Shown piece after piece: positions 43,761-53,136 of a stretch of DNA of 64,000 nt. Every line of letters begins with the position of its first letter. Position 1 is the stretch's first letter. Both the position numbers and the translations under genes were made by a program. Origin of the DNA: Streptomyces lavendofoliae (GTDB taxonomy: Bacteria; Actinomycetota; Actinomycetes; Streptomycetales; Streptomycetaceae); contig NZ_BMTP01000019.1 in assembly GCF_014649735.1 (NCBI RefSeq), positions 35,275 to 99,274 of the forward strand, in the 5' to 3' direction. Under the pieces are notes generated by a model, which was not told the DNA's origin, ran no database searches, and worked only from the letters and a program-made list of their open reading frames with translations.

Positions 43761-44510
43761 TCACGTATCCGGTAGGAGAAGCCAGACTTCGGAGAAGGCG
43801 AGGCCATGCTCGTAGGTCACCGCCCCGCACGGGCAGCCCAACGAGAGCAGGCGCCAGTCGCAGGTCACCGTCCACGGGCCGACCTGAGCGCCGCACGCCG
43901 GGCAGCCGACGGTTTCGGCCGTCCACACCCCGAAAGCGGGTCTCTCGTAGCGACGGAAGCGGCCCGCGTACCGGACCTGCCAGGGATCTACCGGGGGCGT
44001 GACCGGGGCAGTCTCGGGCGGGCTTGCTGAGGCCAGCACGGCGAACAGTGCGATCAGGTCGGGGAGCAGCGCCTCGCCTGCCTCTGTCAGTGGCGCGGCC
44101 AGGCTGCCTGCCGGCCCCGCCTGACTTCCGTATCTCGGGGCCGCTGCTGCGCGCGGTGGGTTGGGGGTGGCGTGCCAAGGCAGGAAGGCGCGGGCCACGG
44201 CGGCCAGGAGGGCGGCTGCGGGCGGGCTGACGGTGCCTGCGTCGAGGTGGTGAATAGTGGTGCGCAGGATGCGCTGGAGTCGCCGGTCCCGGTCCGTAGC
44301 CAGCGTCCGTGCAGTCGCTGCCCGCCGAGCCGGGAGTGGAGCCGCGAGGCGAGTCAGGACAGCCGCTGCTGCTTCGGAGTCTGCCTCAGCAGGGCGCCAC
44401 CCACTGGCAGCCAGGAGCTGCCGCGCCCGTCCGACCTCACGGGTCAGGGCGCGTGTCTGCAATGGCCGCGGATCGAAGGCTGCCCCAAGAATCTCGTGCC
44501 CGCTCGTCAT
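43761..44510 (-). CDS. hypothetical protein with C-terminal zinc ribbon
   Basis: This 249-aa protein is Ala/Arg-rich and helical for most of its length (AAAAVLTRLAAPLPARRAAT, RILRTTIHHLDAGTVSPPAA). It ends with a small zinc ribbon formed by VGCPACGAQVGPW and SLGCPCGAVTYEHG. The C-terminal FSEVWLLLPDT looks complete. No family was recognised and no partner is adjacent. It may bind DNA or RNA through the ribbon. Confidence 0.55.
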   Translation of the reverse strand: MTSGHEILGAAFDPRPLQTRALTREVGRARQLLAASGWRPAEADSEAAAAVLTRLAAPLPARRAATARTLATDRDRRLQRILRTTIHHLDAGTVSPPAAALLAAVARAFLPWHATPNPPRAAAAPRYGSQAGPAGSLAAPLTEAGEALLPDLIALFAVLASASPPETAPVTPPVDPWQVRYAGRFRRYERPAFGVWTAETVGCPACGAQVGPWTVTCDWRLLSLGCPCGAVTYEHGLAFSEVWLLLPDT

Positions 44511-45047
44511 GGCCCCTTCCCCGTTCGGGCGACTGTCGCGACGTACCTACGCGCCCGGTATTAGCGCTGGTGCACATCTCATCACGCAAGCAGATTGAGT
44601 CGTGGCGACTCTGGGGGGCGTCGTCTGCGGCGCCGGGCGGCGGGGGCCGGTACGACGGGTCCGGCTTGCGCGGCGGTATGCGCATGGTCGACGAACTCCC
44701 TCACGAGCGGCGCCGTCTCAGCGACCGCGACGACGTGCCCTCGCGCGGGCAAAGTGGAAGGTGTTCACCCGGCCCGCGCCGAAAACGGCGAAGGCCTAGA
44801 TGGCCGGCTCACGAGAACGACGAAGTCGTGTGTGGCCCGCTCGCCCGCCGTGCCTGGACGTACGTCCAGGCCAAGGTCGACGCCTGGCTCGCCCGCGCCC
44901 TGGCCGCGCGGTCCAGGCCACTAGGTCAACCCGTCCAGGGAGGGCTTCCAAGTCCTGGGACCGCGGGATCGTCGGAGTGGTCCCGGCCCGCTGGGGGCGG
45001 CGCTACCGTGGTGAGACACGCCCGTTTCGCGCCCCACGGAGCCCTCG
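44511..45047 (+). other. gap with a short protein-like segment
   Basis: Plus-strand codons near 44812-44940 read ENDEVVCGPLARRAWTYVQA followed by KVDAWLARALAARS, which looks like a remnant of a small protein. No start, stop or family could be matched. The rest appears non-coding and must contain the promoter of the toxin-antitoxin pair at 45048. Confidence 0.25.
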
Positions 45048-45284
45048 ATGAGCGAACAGCCGGCCCCTGCCGCCGAGACCGCCCGGCAGCAGCTGGACCC
45101 CGCGGCCGCCGACGCCGTACGCGCGTACGCCGCCCGCACCCGGGCCTCCGCCGACCAGTTCGCCAGCGTCCTGGAGGAGATCGCCGCAAACGGCCTGCCG
45201 TCGGTCGAGGAGTGCACCCCGTGGGAGGAGCTGCGCGAGCAGCACCTCGCCCGCCTCACCCGCCAGCGTCCGGCCGTCGCCTGA
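45048..45284 (+). CDS. antitoxin of a RelBE/ParDE-like pair
   Basis: This 78-aa protein (DAVRAYAARTRASADQFASV, LEEIAANGLPSVEECTPWEE, LREQHLARLTRQ) is hydrophilic and helical. It ends with a stop overlapping the next start (TGATG). Size, order and coupling identify it as the antitoxin of the following RelE-type gene. A DNA-binding domain is not obvious, so the autoregulation mode is unclear. Confidence 0.65.
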   Translation: MSEQPAPAAETARQQLDPAAADAVRAYAARTRASADQFASVLEEIAANGLPSVEECTPWEELREQHLARLTRQRPAVA

Positions 45285-45556
45285 TGGCCCCGCAACCGGG
45301 ACCGCGCCGCGCCCGGATCGCCTTCTCCGACTCCGCCGCCAAGCAGCTGGAGAGCATCACCAGCGAGGCGGAGATCCACGCCCTGGACCGCGCCCTGGTC
45401 GTCGTCTCCGTCGACCCCAACATCGGCGAGCCGATCCCCGGCGACACCGCCAGCCCCCAGCTGCGCCAGTACACCGACGACATCGAGCACGTGCGCGTCC
45501 TGTACTTCGTCACCGCGCTGCGCACCGTCGTGGTCGTCGCCTACATCGAGGTCTAG
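45284..45556 (+). CDS. RelE/ParE-like toxin
   Basis: This 90-aa protein (ARIAFSDSAAKQLESITSEA, EIHALDRALVVVSVDPNIGE, HVRVLYFVTALRTVVVVAYI) has the compact alternation of two helices and a four-stranded sheet seen in RelE/ParE toxins. The final VLYFVTALRTVVVVAYIEV is characteristic. These act as ribosome-dependent mRNA nucleases or gyrase poisons; which applies is not visible. Its TAG stop is part of the CTAG target of the IS that follows, so the gene remains intact. Confidence 0.7.
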   Translation: MAPQPGPRRARIAFSDSAAKQLESITSEAEIHALDRALVVVSVDPNIGEPIPGDTASPQLRQYTDDIEHVRVLYFVTALRTVVVVAYIEV

Positions 45557-45571
45557 GCAGTGTCCGGCGGA

Positions 45572-46105
45572 TCAGGGACGGACCGGGAGGCGGTGGGCCG
45601 GGGATGAGTCGTCGGCGGGGATGGAGCCTCGCTTCGCGAGGATCTCGCCTGTGTCGGCGAACTCCCAGTGGGTCGCATGCTTCCCATCCTTGAACGGCCA
45701 TTCGACGCGGTCGACAGGGCGGCTCAATAGGCTCTCGAACCAGCCGGCGCACCGCTCCGCGAGCTCCTCGACCGTGCCGGAGGCCCGGAAGAAGCCATGC
45801 TCGGGCGACTCGTGAAGGTTGAAGAGCTGGTCGCAGACTTTCCCGGCCAGCACGTGTGTGCCGTAAAAGTGCACGGCCCACTCGCCGAGCACCAGTCGGC
45901 GTGCCTCATCGAGAAGGCTGATATGGACGAGGAACGACGACTCGTCCTCGGGCCGTCCGACCTGGCTGGAAGCCCACGGCACCTGCCAATCAGCGGCCCG
46001 GGCTCGCAGGGCTGCCAGGAAGGCGAGTTCGGCCTCGTCGAAGTCCCAGGGCTCCTCGCTGTACTCCTCCGGGTCCTCGACCTCGAACCAGCTGTTGACG
46101 TCCAC
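45572..46105 (-). CDS. hypothetical 177-aa protein carried by the IS
   Basis: The protein is acidic (FEVEDPEEYSEEPWDFDEAE, ALRARAADWQVPWASSQVGR, EWAVHFYGTHVLAGKVCDQL, CAGWFESLLSRPVDRVEWPF, HATHWEFADTGEILAKRG). It has no signal peptide or membrane helix. Composition and size are like small immunity or sensor proteins. It lies between the left terminal repeat and the transposase stop, and its own stop is one base from the repeat. No family was recognised. It is probably moved as cargo. Confidence 0.6.
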   Translation of the reverse strand: MDVNSWFEVEDPEEYSEEPWDFDEAELAFLAALRARAADWQVPWASSQVGRPEDESSFLVHISLLDEARRLVLGEWAVHFYGTHVLAGKVCDQLFNLHESPEHGFFRASGTVEELAERCAGWFESLLSRPVDRVEWPFKDGKHATHWEFADTGEILAKRGSIPADDSSPAHRLPVRP

Positions 46106-46139
46106 AGGGAGACTTTAGAACCACAAGGTGACTCGTAGA

Positions 46140-47028
46140 TCACAGGCGGAGCCATAGGCGGATCGCTGCGGTGGCGACGGTGCCGTGGAAGACGTAGGCC
46201 CTCTTGTCGTAGCGGGTGGCGACGGCTCGGGAGTTCTTGAGCCGGTTGATGGTGCGCTCGACCTCGTTGCGGCGCTTGTAGATCTCGCTGTCGAAGCTGG
46301 TGGGTCGGCCGCCCCCACTGCCGCGGCGTTTGCGGTTGGCCCGCTGGTCCTTTGGCCGGGGATGGTGTGTTTGATCTGGCGTCTTCGCAGGTAGCGGCGG
46401 TTGCGGCGTGAGCTGTATGCCTTGTCGCCGCCGAGGTGGCCGGGCCGGGTGCGCGGCCGTCCGCCCTGCGGGCGGGGAACGCGGATCCGTTCGAGGACCT
46501 CGATCATCTGCGGTGCGTCGCCCCACTGGCCGGGCGTGACCAGGAAGGCCATCGGCCGGCAGCCACCTTCGCCAGCGAGGTGGATCTTGCAGGTCAGGCC
46601 GCCCCGAGACCGTCCGAGTCCTTCGTCAGGGCGGTGATGCCGGGGCGTTGTCCTTTTTTCGGGATGCGGGGCTTCTTCTTGCGGGCGCCGGCCGCGTGCT
46701 GATGGGCACGGCAGGATGTCGAGTCGATGCTGACCATGCTCCAGTCGATCCGGCCCGTGAGGTCGGCGTCGGCCTGGACGGCACGCAGTATCCGGTCCCA
46801 CGTGCCGTCCGCTGACCACCGACGGTGCCGTTCATAGACCGTTTTCCAACTGCCGAAACGCTCGGGAAGGTCCCGCCACGGTATGCCCGTTCGGACCCGG
46901 AACAAGATCCCGTTGATCACTCTGCGGTGGTCGTTCCACCGTCCGCCACGCTGCCCCGACGCCGGCAAGTGCGGCTCCAGCCGGACCCACTCGGCATTCG
47001 TCAGATCGCCCCGCCCCATGCCAGACAC
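46140..47028 (-). pseudogene. IS5-family transposase with two frame changes
   Basis: Frame 1 (47028 down to about 46600) encodes LTNAEWVRLEPHLPASGQRG, GILFRVRTGIPWRDLPERFG and WSMVSIDSTSCRAHQHAAGA. Frame 2 has EGLGRSRGGLTCKIHLAGEG and HLGGDKAYSSRRNRRYLRRR. A third segment to 46140 reads PTSFDSEIYKRRNEVERTIN then RLKNSRAVATRYDKRAYVFH. One change at an A/AAAAAGG-like run is normal for this family. The second, near 46360, is probably a mutation. Confidence 0.7.
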
Positions 47029-47249
47029 AACGAGCCAGCAATCCGACAGTCACATGGTCCGCCGGACACTGCCTAGCCCATCCAGGCTGGGACGGCGCCG
47101 GCCTTGCTCCCCCGCCGCGTTCCGACACCCTTCCCGAGAGAGGCAGTCAAGGCGCCTCCCGACTCTTCACGATGTCGTACGGCGCGTTGTTTCCCGTGCG
47201 ACGTTGTCGACCCGGCGGAGGAGCTGGCTTCCGGTGTCCGCCTGTGCCC

Positions 47250-47825
47250 GAGCGCTTCAGTCGGCCGCCCGGAGCCATGCGCCGGTTGCCTGCCGGGGGC
47301 GGCGGTAAGTGGGTCGCTTCAGTCGCTTGGGTCGCTGGACCGACTGGCTGCCCTGCCCGGGCAGCGACCGAAGGGCAGCGACTCTGCGCATCTTCGGTCG
47401 CTGGCTAAAGGCGCAGGTCAGAGCCCTTGCAGCCTGAGGGAAGCGACTGAAGCGACTCAAGGTCCGGATATATGAGCTGTAATGCGTGTGCGCGTGTGCG
47501 TTATATATAGGGAAGTTCAGTCGCTTCAGTCGCTGATTGATCTTCCGTACCCGTCTTGACCTGCGGTGATGCGTGAGCGACTCAACAGCTACCGAAGGTG
47601 CCTTCGGTAGCTGCGCTTGCGGTTCAGTCGCTGATCCGGTCGCTACCGACACGGTCGGGCGCCAGGCCAGGAGAGATGCGGGGCTCCCGCCAAGTTTTCG
47701 CTAGTCTGTGTCCGTCGTTGAGTCGCTTCAGTCGCTGACGGGGGAGCCATATGCCTGCTGAGCTGCGGTTTTCCCGCAGCGACTCAGGAGACTCCGCTAC
47801 CTCCCGTCCAGTCGCTGAGTCGCTC
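47250..47825 (+). repeat. iteron cluster, probable replication origin
   Basis: The unit TCAGTCGCT recurs on both strands, usually as close pairs with 9-bp spacing (AGTCGCTTCAGTCGCT). Sites are near 47313, 47331, 47363, 47441, 47450, 47517, 47526, 47577, 47625, 47720, 47729, 47778 and 47809. A further pair (CAGTCGCTTCAGTCGCTG) is at 50825. An A/T-rich patch (GATATATGAG... and TTATATATAG) lies at 47467-47510. The cluster ends in the start of the prim-pol gene. Confidence 0.75.
47586..47613. repeat. perfect 13-bp inverted repeat inside the origin
   Basis: CAGCTACCGAAGG-TG-CCTTCGGTAGCTG is a perfect palindrome with a 2-nt centre, between iterons. It may be an initiator or primase start site, or a cruciform. 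Confidence 0.65.
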
Positions 47826-48860
47826 GCCATCGCCCGCTGGTGCGCCAGCAACGGCTGGCCCGTCCACCCCCTGGCCCCCGGACGGAAGACCCCGGCGGCG
47901 AACTGCCCCCTGTGCCGGGACCCTCGCCACGACCGCGCCGACTGCGGCTGCCGCGCCGCTGGTCGCTGGTGCCACGGGTTCCACGCCGCCACCCTCGACA
48001 TGACGCGCATCCACCAGTGGTGGGGTGCCAACCAGGCCTTCGGCGTCGGTATCGCCTGCGGGCCCGCCAACCTGGTCGTCATCGACATCGACGCCCACCC
48101 CACCACCCCACCGTCGCGCAACCGGCTCCTCCCGGGCATCGCCATCGCCGACGACGTGGACGTCTCCGCCATGACGACCGGCTTTCACAGCCTCGCCGTC
48201 CTGGCCGCCCTTAAAGGCGCGCCCAATCCCGCGGATGACACAACGACCCTGCGCGTACGCACCCCCTCCGGCGGGCTGCACATCTGGTACCGGGCCACCG
48301 ACTCCCGCCCCTGGCAGTGCTCCACCGGCACCAGCTCCACCCGGGCCCTCGCCTGGCAGGTCGACGTACGTGCCCACGGCGGCTACATCATCGCGCCCGG
48401 CACCACCACCAAAACCGGCACCTACACCCCCCTGGGCGCCGCCCGGCTCCCGGCCCCGCTCCCCGCCTGGCTCGCTCTGGAGCTGGAACGCACCCACCAC
48501 CTGCCTGCGGCGCACATCCCGGCCCCGCGCCCCGTCCCGCCCCGCGCCAGGCAGGCCGTCATCGCCGCCGGCGGCGGCCGCGACCACGCCACCAAGGCCC
48601 TCACCACCGTGCTGGCCGACATCACCGCCTGCGCCACCGCCCCCGAGAACGCCGGCTTCACCGAGAAGCTCAACCGGGCCGCCTACACCGCTGGAGGCCT
48701 CGTCGCCGCCGGACAACTCACCCAGCAGGACGCGGAGCGCATCCTCACCGAAGCCGCCCTCATCGCCCGCCCCGGCCAGGAACGCCGCTCCCAGCAGATC
48801 ATCCGCAGCGGCCTGGCCGCGGGCACCCGCCGCCCCCTGCACCCCAGGAGCCGCCCGTGA
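47751..48860 (+). CDS. bifunctional DNA primase/polymerase (prim-pol)
   Basis: This 369-aa protein has the prim-pol domain found in replication proteins of plasmids and phages: IARWCASNGWPVHPLAPGRK, a cysteine cluster (NCPLCRDPRHDRADCGC), GVGIACGPANLVVIDIDAHP with the DID metal-binding pair, LRVRTPSGGLHIWY, and GYIIAPGTTTKTGTYTPL. It should make primers and extend them at the origin. The ATG at 47751 is preceded by GGGGGAGCC. The stop overlaps the helicase start (GTGA). The iterons sit immediately upstream and within its first codons. Confidence 0.85.
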   Translation: MPAELRFSRSDSGDSATSRPVAESLAIARWCASNGWPVHPLAPGRKTPAANCPLCRDPRHDRADCGCRAAGRWCHGFHAATLDMTRIHQWWGANQAFGVGIACGPANLVVIDIDAHPTTPPSRNRLLPGIAIADDVDVSAMTTGFHSLAVLAALKGAPNPADDTTTLRVRTPSGGLHIWYRATDSRPWQCSTGTSSTRALAWQVDVRAHGGYIIAPGTTTKTGTYTPLGAARLPAPLPAWLALELERTHHLPAAHIPAPRPVPPRARQAVIAAGGGRDHATKALTTVLADITACATAPENAGFTEKLNRAAYTAGGLVAAGQLTQQDAERILTEAALIARPGQERRSQQIIRSGLAAGTRRPLHPRSRP

Positions 48861-50380
48861 CCACCCCGACCGGCGGCAGCGACAACTTCCTCTTCGACTT
48901 CGACGCCCACTCCGTCGCAGCCCAGATCCTCGCCAGCAGGCCACCCGTACCCGCCCAAAGCCACAACCCCCAGCCCACCGCTTCCGCCGGGCCGGCCACC
49001 GCCGAGGGACTGCTCCCCGACACCCTCACCGACCGTGGCAACGCCAAGCTCTTCGTCCGCCTCTACGCCAACGACTTCCGCCATGTCCCCGGCCTGGGCT
49101 GGTACCGGTGGGACACCACCCGCTGGCAGATGGACGAGGACGACACCGTCCTGTGGGCCGCCGGCGACCTGGGCGAGAACATCGCGGCCAACGACCCCCG
49201 TGGCATCCACACCACCGACGCACTGAGGAAACACCGCCGCCGCGCCCTGAGCACCTCCGGTATCAACGCCATGCTCACCCAAGCCAAATCCGCCCCCGGC
49301 ATGGTTCTCAACGCAGCCCTCCTCGACGCTGACCCCTACGCCCTGTGTACCCCTGCTGGCATCGTCGACCTGCACACCGGCCTCATCCGCACCCCTGACC
49401 CCAACAAGGACTTCCACTCCCGCTCCACCACCACCGGACCGACCCCCCAGCCCACCCCCCGGTGGAACCGCTTCCTGACCGACACCTTCGGCGACGACCC
49501 GGACGGCACCGAGATGATCAGCTTCCTCCAGCTGCTCCTCGGCTACTCCATCACCGGCGACGTCGGCGGCCAGGTCATGCCCTTCCTCTTCGGCGCCGGC
49601 AAGAACGGCAAGTCCGTCCTCCTCGACGTCCTGATGAAGCTCCTCGGCGACTACGCCGACGCCGCCCCACCCGGCTTCCTCATGGCACGCCCCTACGAAG
49701 GCCACCCCACCGACCTCGCCGAACTCCACGGCCGCCGCGTCATCGTCTGCTCTGAGGTCAAGCCCGGCGACAGGTTCGACGAAGCCCGCGTCAAACTCCT
49801 CACGGGCGGGGACCGCATCAAGGCCCGCCGCATGCGCCAGGACTTCTTCAGCTTCGCCCCCACCCACAAGCTCTGGCTCCTGGGCAACCACCGCCCCGAA
49901 GTCGGCACCGGCGGCTTCGCCTTCTGGCGCCGCATGCGCCTGATCCCCTTCGAACGCACCGTCTCCGACGACCGCAAGATCGACAACCTCGCCGACATCC
50001 TCGTCGCTGAGGAAGGCCCCGGCATCCTCAACTGGCTCATCGACGGCGCCCGCCGCTACCTCGGCGGCTCCAAGGACCTCACCGGCCCCGACAAGGTCCG
50101 CGTCGCCACCACCGCCTACGCCGAGACCGAAGACCACACCGGCCGCTTCTTCGACGAAGCCTGCGCCCTCGAACCGGACCACCGCGCCGAGCAATCCCGC
50201 CTCTACGCCGCCTACAAAGCCTGGTGCCAAAGCGAAGGCGTACCGCCCATCACCAGCCGCGCCTTCGCAGCCCGTGCCCGCGAACTGGTGGGGCTGTCCT
50301 CCCCCAAAGAGATGATCTTGTCGAATTCGCGGAAGTATTACCCTGGGATCGGACTGCTCGCCGACGAGGAGATGGCATGA
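48857..50380 (+). CDS. D5/P4-type replicative helicase
   Basis: The GTG at 48857 gives 507 aa. A D5_N-type region precedes the superfamily 3 helicase: Walker A FLFGAGKNGKSVLLDVLMKL (near 245), GRRVIVCSEVKPGDRFDEAR (Walker B region), LLTGGDRIKARRMRQDFFSF and THKLWLLGNHRPEV (sensor/motif C), then FWRRMRLIPFERTV. The C-terminus has a small winged-helix-like end (LYAAYKAWCQSEGVPPITSR). Together with the prim-pol this makes a self-contained phage/plasmid-type initiator. All motifs are intact. Confidence 0.88.
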   Translation: MTTPTGGSDNFLFDFDAHSVAAQILASRPPVPAQSHNPQPTASAGPATAEGLLPDTLTDRGNAKLFVRLYANDFRHVPGLGWYRWDTTRWQMDEDDTVLWAAGDLGENIAANDPRGIHTTDALRKHRRRALSTSGINAMLTQAKSAPGMVLNAALLDADPYALCTPAGIVDLHTGLIRTPDPNKDFHSRSTTTGPTPQPTPRWNRFLTDTFGDDPDGTEMISFLQLLLGYSITGDVGGQVMPFLFGAGKNGKSVLLDVLMKLLGDYADAAPPGFLMARPYEGHPTDLAELHGRRVIVCSEVKPGDRFDEARVKLLTGGDRIKARRMRQDFFSFAPTHKLWLLGNHRPEVGTGGFAFWRRMRLIPFERTVSDDRKIDNLADILVAEEGPGILNWLIDGARRYLGGSKDLTGPDKVRVATTAYAETEDHTGRFFDEACALEPDHRAEQSRLYAAYKAWCQSEGVPPITSRAFAARARELVGLSSPKEMILSNSRKYYPGIGLLADEEMA

Positions 50381-50778
50381 GTGCCCTGATCAGCGACGAC
50401 GAGCTCAAGCACGAGACCGAGCTCGTCTGGCTCGAGGACGTCCACCAGCTCGACTACGTCCGCCAAAGCCTGGACCGCCTGCCCACCCGCAGCGGCAAAC
50501 CCGCCTACCACCGCGACGGACGCATGGTCGGCTACGCCATCCTCAGCCCCAAGGCCCGCGCATCACGCGCTTCCGGCACCTTCCGCCGCCGCGTCTTCTG
50601 GCTCCTGCCACACGACCGCGACACCGAACCCGAAGGCCTCTACGCCACCGGCGCGCCCGCGGAAGCAGTCGACCCCCGCACCGTGACGGCGGGCAGCAAG
50701 GGACGCAAGACCGAGCGCTCCGAAGGCGGACCGCCTTCCCTCGCCATGCAGGAGCTGGGAATAACGCTTCCGCTGTAA
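50377..50778 (+). CDS. third gene of the replication operon, hypothetical
   Basis: The ATG at 50377 overlaps the helicase stop by ATGA, giving 133 aa. The sequence is basic and soluble (ELVWLEDVHQLDYVRQSLDR, PAYHRDGRMVGYAILSPKAR, SGTFRRRVFWLLPHDRDTEP). I do not recognise it. Tight coupling to prim-pol and helicase suggests a replication accessory or copy-control role. Confidence 0.6.
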   Translation: MSALISDDELKHETELVWLEDVHQLDYVRQSLDRLPTRSGKPAYHRDGRMVGYAILSPKARASRASGTFRRRVFWLLPHDRDTEPEGLYATGAPAEAVDPRTVTAGSKGRKTERSEGGPPSLAMQELGITLPL

Positions 50779-51562
50779 CTGGGCTGGGCGCCTAAAAGCT
50801 CCTTCTTGAGAGATGGCTGGTGCACAGTCGCTTCAGTCGCTGTTGCAGCTGGGGGGGCAGTCCCCGCAGGATTGACACAGCACGTGACCAGCACAAACCC
50901 GCAGCTTGCTCTTCTCCTGAACGAGTCAGCGACCGAGCGGCTCAGGTGCTGCAGGGCCTGCCCCGGCAAGTGCCCACTGCGATGCCGCCTCCGAACCAAC
51001 CACTCTCCTGCCGGTACGCCGCTGAGGCTGCGCTACCACTACCGCGCGCCGCTCATGTCCTGCTGTCGCAGAGGCGGACGTCGTTCACTGGGCGTGGTGG
51101 CGGCGCCCGGACGGTGCCGGTCCAGCACTGGCTGTGCTTCCTCCGGCCCCGTAGCCAGCGAACGGCATGCACTTCGAATTGCACCGGATCCACTCTCACG
51201 AACTCATTCGGGAAGCCGACGCATACCGACTCGCCCACAAGTCAGGAGAGCCAAGCCGACTCCGCGAGCCACGGCAGCCGGAACGTCGAGACCGACTCCA
51301 CGACGCCTGCTGGCTTGGCTCCGCGGGTGAACGATCACGGTGCCTACGGTTGAGCGGGACACCGACCGCCCACCTGCCCTGCGCAACCGTAGGCACCGCA
51401 TGTCAAAGCCTCCCCCTGCCTTCAGTTATCTGGGCCAGGACAGGGCGGGACACGACGGTCCGTCAAGGGCGTTTTGCCCCGAGGCTGGCCAGCTATCGGC
51501 CGGTTCTGGCCATGCGGTGGCCAAGCAGCCGGGTACGTTCGCTCGTACCGACCTGGGGAGAT
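50779..51562 (+). other. gap with an extra iteron pair and a gene start remnant
   Basis: An iteron pair lies at 50825-50842, downstream of the replication operon. Near 51167 an ATG opens HFELHRIHSHELIREADAYR then LAHKSGEPSRLREPRQPERR, similar to small Streptomyces proteins beginning MHFELHRxHxxEL. The frame then continues as implausible Arg/Pro-rich sequence, so it is probably truncated or frameshifted. Confidence 0.35.
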
Positions 51563-51863
51563 AAGACCGTACGCCGACAGCTGCGGACAGAAGTTCACCC
51601 AGCAGCGCTGGGAGGAGACCATCGCGCACCGGACGGCTTGGAGCGTCGGGGACCTGTCGGTGTGCGGCACCTGCCACGCCGGCGACGTCGCCCGCGAGGA
51701 GGCCGCCGCCGATGCCGTCCGCCTCCAGGCCGCCACGCCGCCAGAGCCGGAGCACGTGGAAGCCGCCAGCGGCCTGGTTCAGGGCTCACCCGGCCCGCCA
51801 GGCCGACGGCCACGGCTGCTTCGCGCACTGCTGGTGTGGGCTGGTGCCGGGAGGGCAGGCTGA
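51563..51863 (+). pseudogene. zinc-ribbon protein remnant
   Basis: The plus strand reads YADSCGQKFTQQRWEETIAH followed by TAWSVGDLSVCGTCHAGDVA and EEAAADAVRLQAATPPEPEH, resembling small actinomycete proteins with a C-x2-C pair and an Ala/Glu-rich tail. The first cysteine pair seems to have lost one partner and no good start is visible. Confidence 0.35.
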
Positions 51864-51932
51864 GAAATGCACCGGTCGGACACATGGCATCGTCGACGTC
51901 GGTAGCCACAAGATCGGCGTGCTGGAAGCTGT

Positions 51933-52127
51933 TTATGTGGACACCAGCAGTGACGAGCCGGCCATGGCCACGGTCCAGGTCGGGCTGCCCACCCGCCGCG
52001 CCACCTCACCGTGCTCCAGCCGTGCAATTTCAACGCAGTTGTTGAACGCGTCGCTCGCCCGGGCCTTCACCCAGACCGCTTCCCTGATCGTATGAGCTGA
52101 CACGCCGTTGCTGTAAGACGTCGTCAT
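51933..52127 (-). CDS. DUF397-like small protein
   Basis: The ATG at 52127 gives 64 aa. It contains IREAVWVKARASDAFNNCVE followed by IARLEHGEVARRVGSPTWTV, the W.KSS....CVE.A....VA.RDS.xP pattern of DUF397. DUF397 proteins normally pair with XRE regulators in Streptomyces (for example BldB-related systems). None is adjacent here. The residues after VARRVGSP diverge, so the C-terminus may be altered. Confidence 0.5.
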   Translation of the reverse strand: MTTSYSNGVSAHTIREAVWVKARASDAFNNCVEIARLEHGEVARRVGSPTWTVAMAGSSLLVST

Positions 52128-53136
52128 CGCCCCGCCTTCCATGAGTTGAGCAGGCGGTTCGTCACGACCCCGCCTCAGGCTGCACCGCCCCGCCGCCCGT
52201 GACCAAGACACCGTCTGCGGCCGCGTGAAATTTCATGAGCGAGCGGAATGCGTTGATCCTAGTGTCGACGCAGGTCCGATCGCCGTCCCTCGAAAGAGCG
52301 TTCTTTCAGTCGGACTGTGCGATGGTCGGCTGCGTGCTTCGGTGTTCGGAGTCTGCCGAACAAAATGGCCGAAGGGGCTGGGGTGGCTCGCCCTGGCCAA
52401 GTGATACGAGGGCAGGCTGTTGCCTGCAACGCCGGTGCCGGGCCCGCCTCTGCCCTCTGGCCGCCCTGCGTGCCAGGCGCCCTCCGGCGGCATCCCAGTC
52501 CACAGTCAATGCGTGCAGCCGGCCGAGAAGCTCTCAACCGCGCCCTGACCCGGACACAGCCGGTGCGCGGCGATCACGGGCTCCCAACGGAGTGAAGCTG
52601 GCCGTCGCGGATCCCAGGCGAAGATGATCCCGACTGAGTCCGTATATCACGGTCGTCGGATAATATTATATTCCTATGGAAGCATTGGTGTTCAAGCCAT
52701 TCTGAACGGCGGCAGGCAGAACTGCGGGCTCAGATGGATAGGCCGTCCATCGAGGGGTAGATAAGCACACAAGAATTTCGAGGCGCGGTGGATCGTGTGA
52801 GGAGCCTGAAAGCAACAGAGTCCGAAGTTTCCAGTGTGCAACTCGCCTTGGTGCCTGGATGACGCGGATTCCGCGGCTTGTCGGCGGCTCAAAAATTGTG
52901 TGGCCGCCGCCAATGTCAGGTGAGGGCGTTCGATGAGTGTTTTCTCATCGTATCCAGGGCGTGCGGACCGTGACCGCTTCGTATGCCCCGTGGCGTAGGG
53001 GGCCGGGAGACCCCGCTCGAAGAACGGAAAGCCCAAGAAACCGAAACACTCCACAAAGATGATCGTGGAGAACCGATTGAACCGGCATATGTCGCAGGTA
53101 TCGCCGTACTCACCGAGAAGACCCGAAGGGAAGCCC
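52128..53136. other. long gap with falling GC and no convincing gene
   Basis: From about 52620 the DNA becomes visibly A/T-richer (for example GATAATATTATATTCCTATG near 52659), marking the edge of an island that holds the next two genes. A short plus-strand frame at 52983-53174 (EERKAQETETLHKDDRGEPI) could encode a 63-aa hydrophilic peptide overlapping the next gene. I cannot support it further. Confidence 0.35.

Larger units (their letters stand above)
45557..47072. mobile_element. IS5-family element with passenger gene and perfect 15-bp ends
   Basis: GCAGTGTCCGGCGGA at 45557-45571 is the exact reverse complement of 47058-47072. CTAG flanks both ends (45553-45556 and 47073-47076) as a 4-bp target duplication. 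Inside are a 177-aa gene and a transposase, both on the minus strand. The element is 1516 bp, longer than a bare element of this type because of the passenger. Confidence 0.8.

Noticed and set aside
48235..49332. Pro/Arg-rich open frames inside the prim-pol/helicase operon
   Set aside because: They are off-frame shadows of two well-supported genes.
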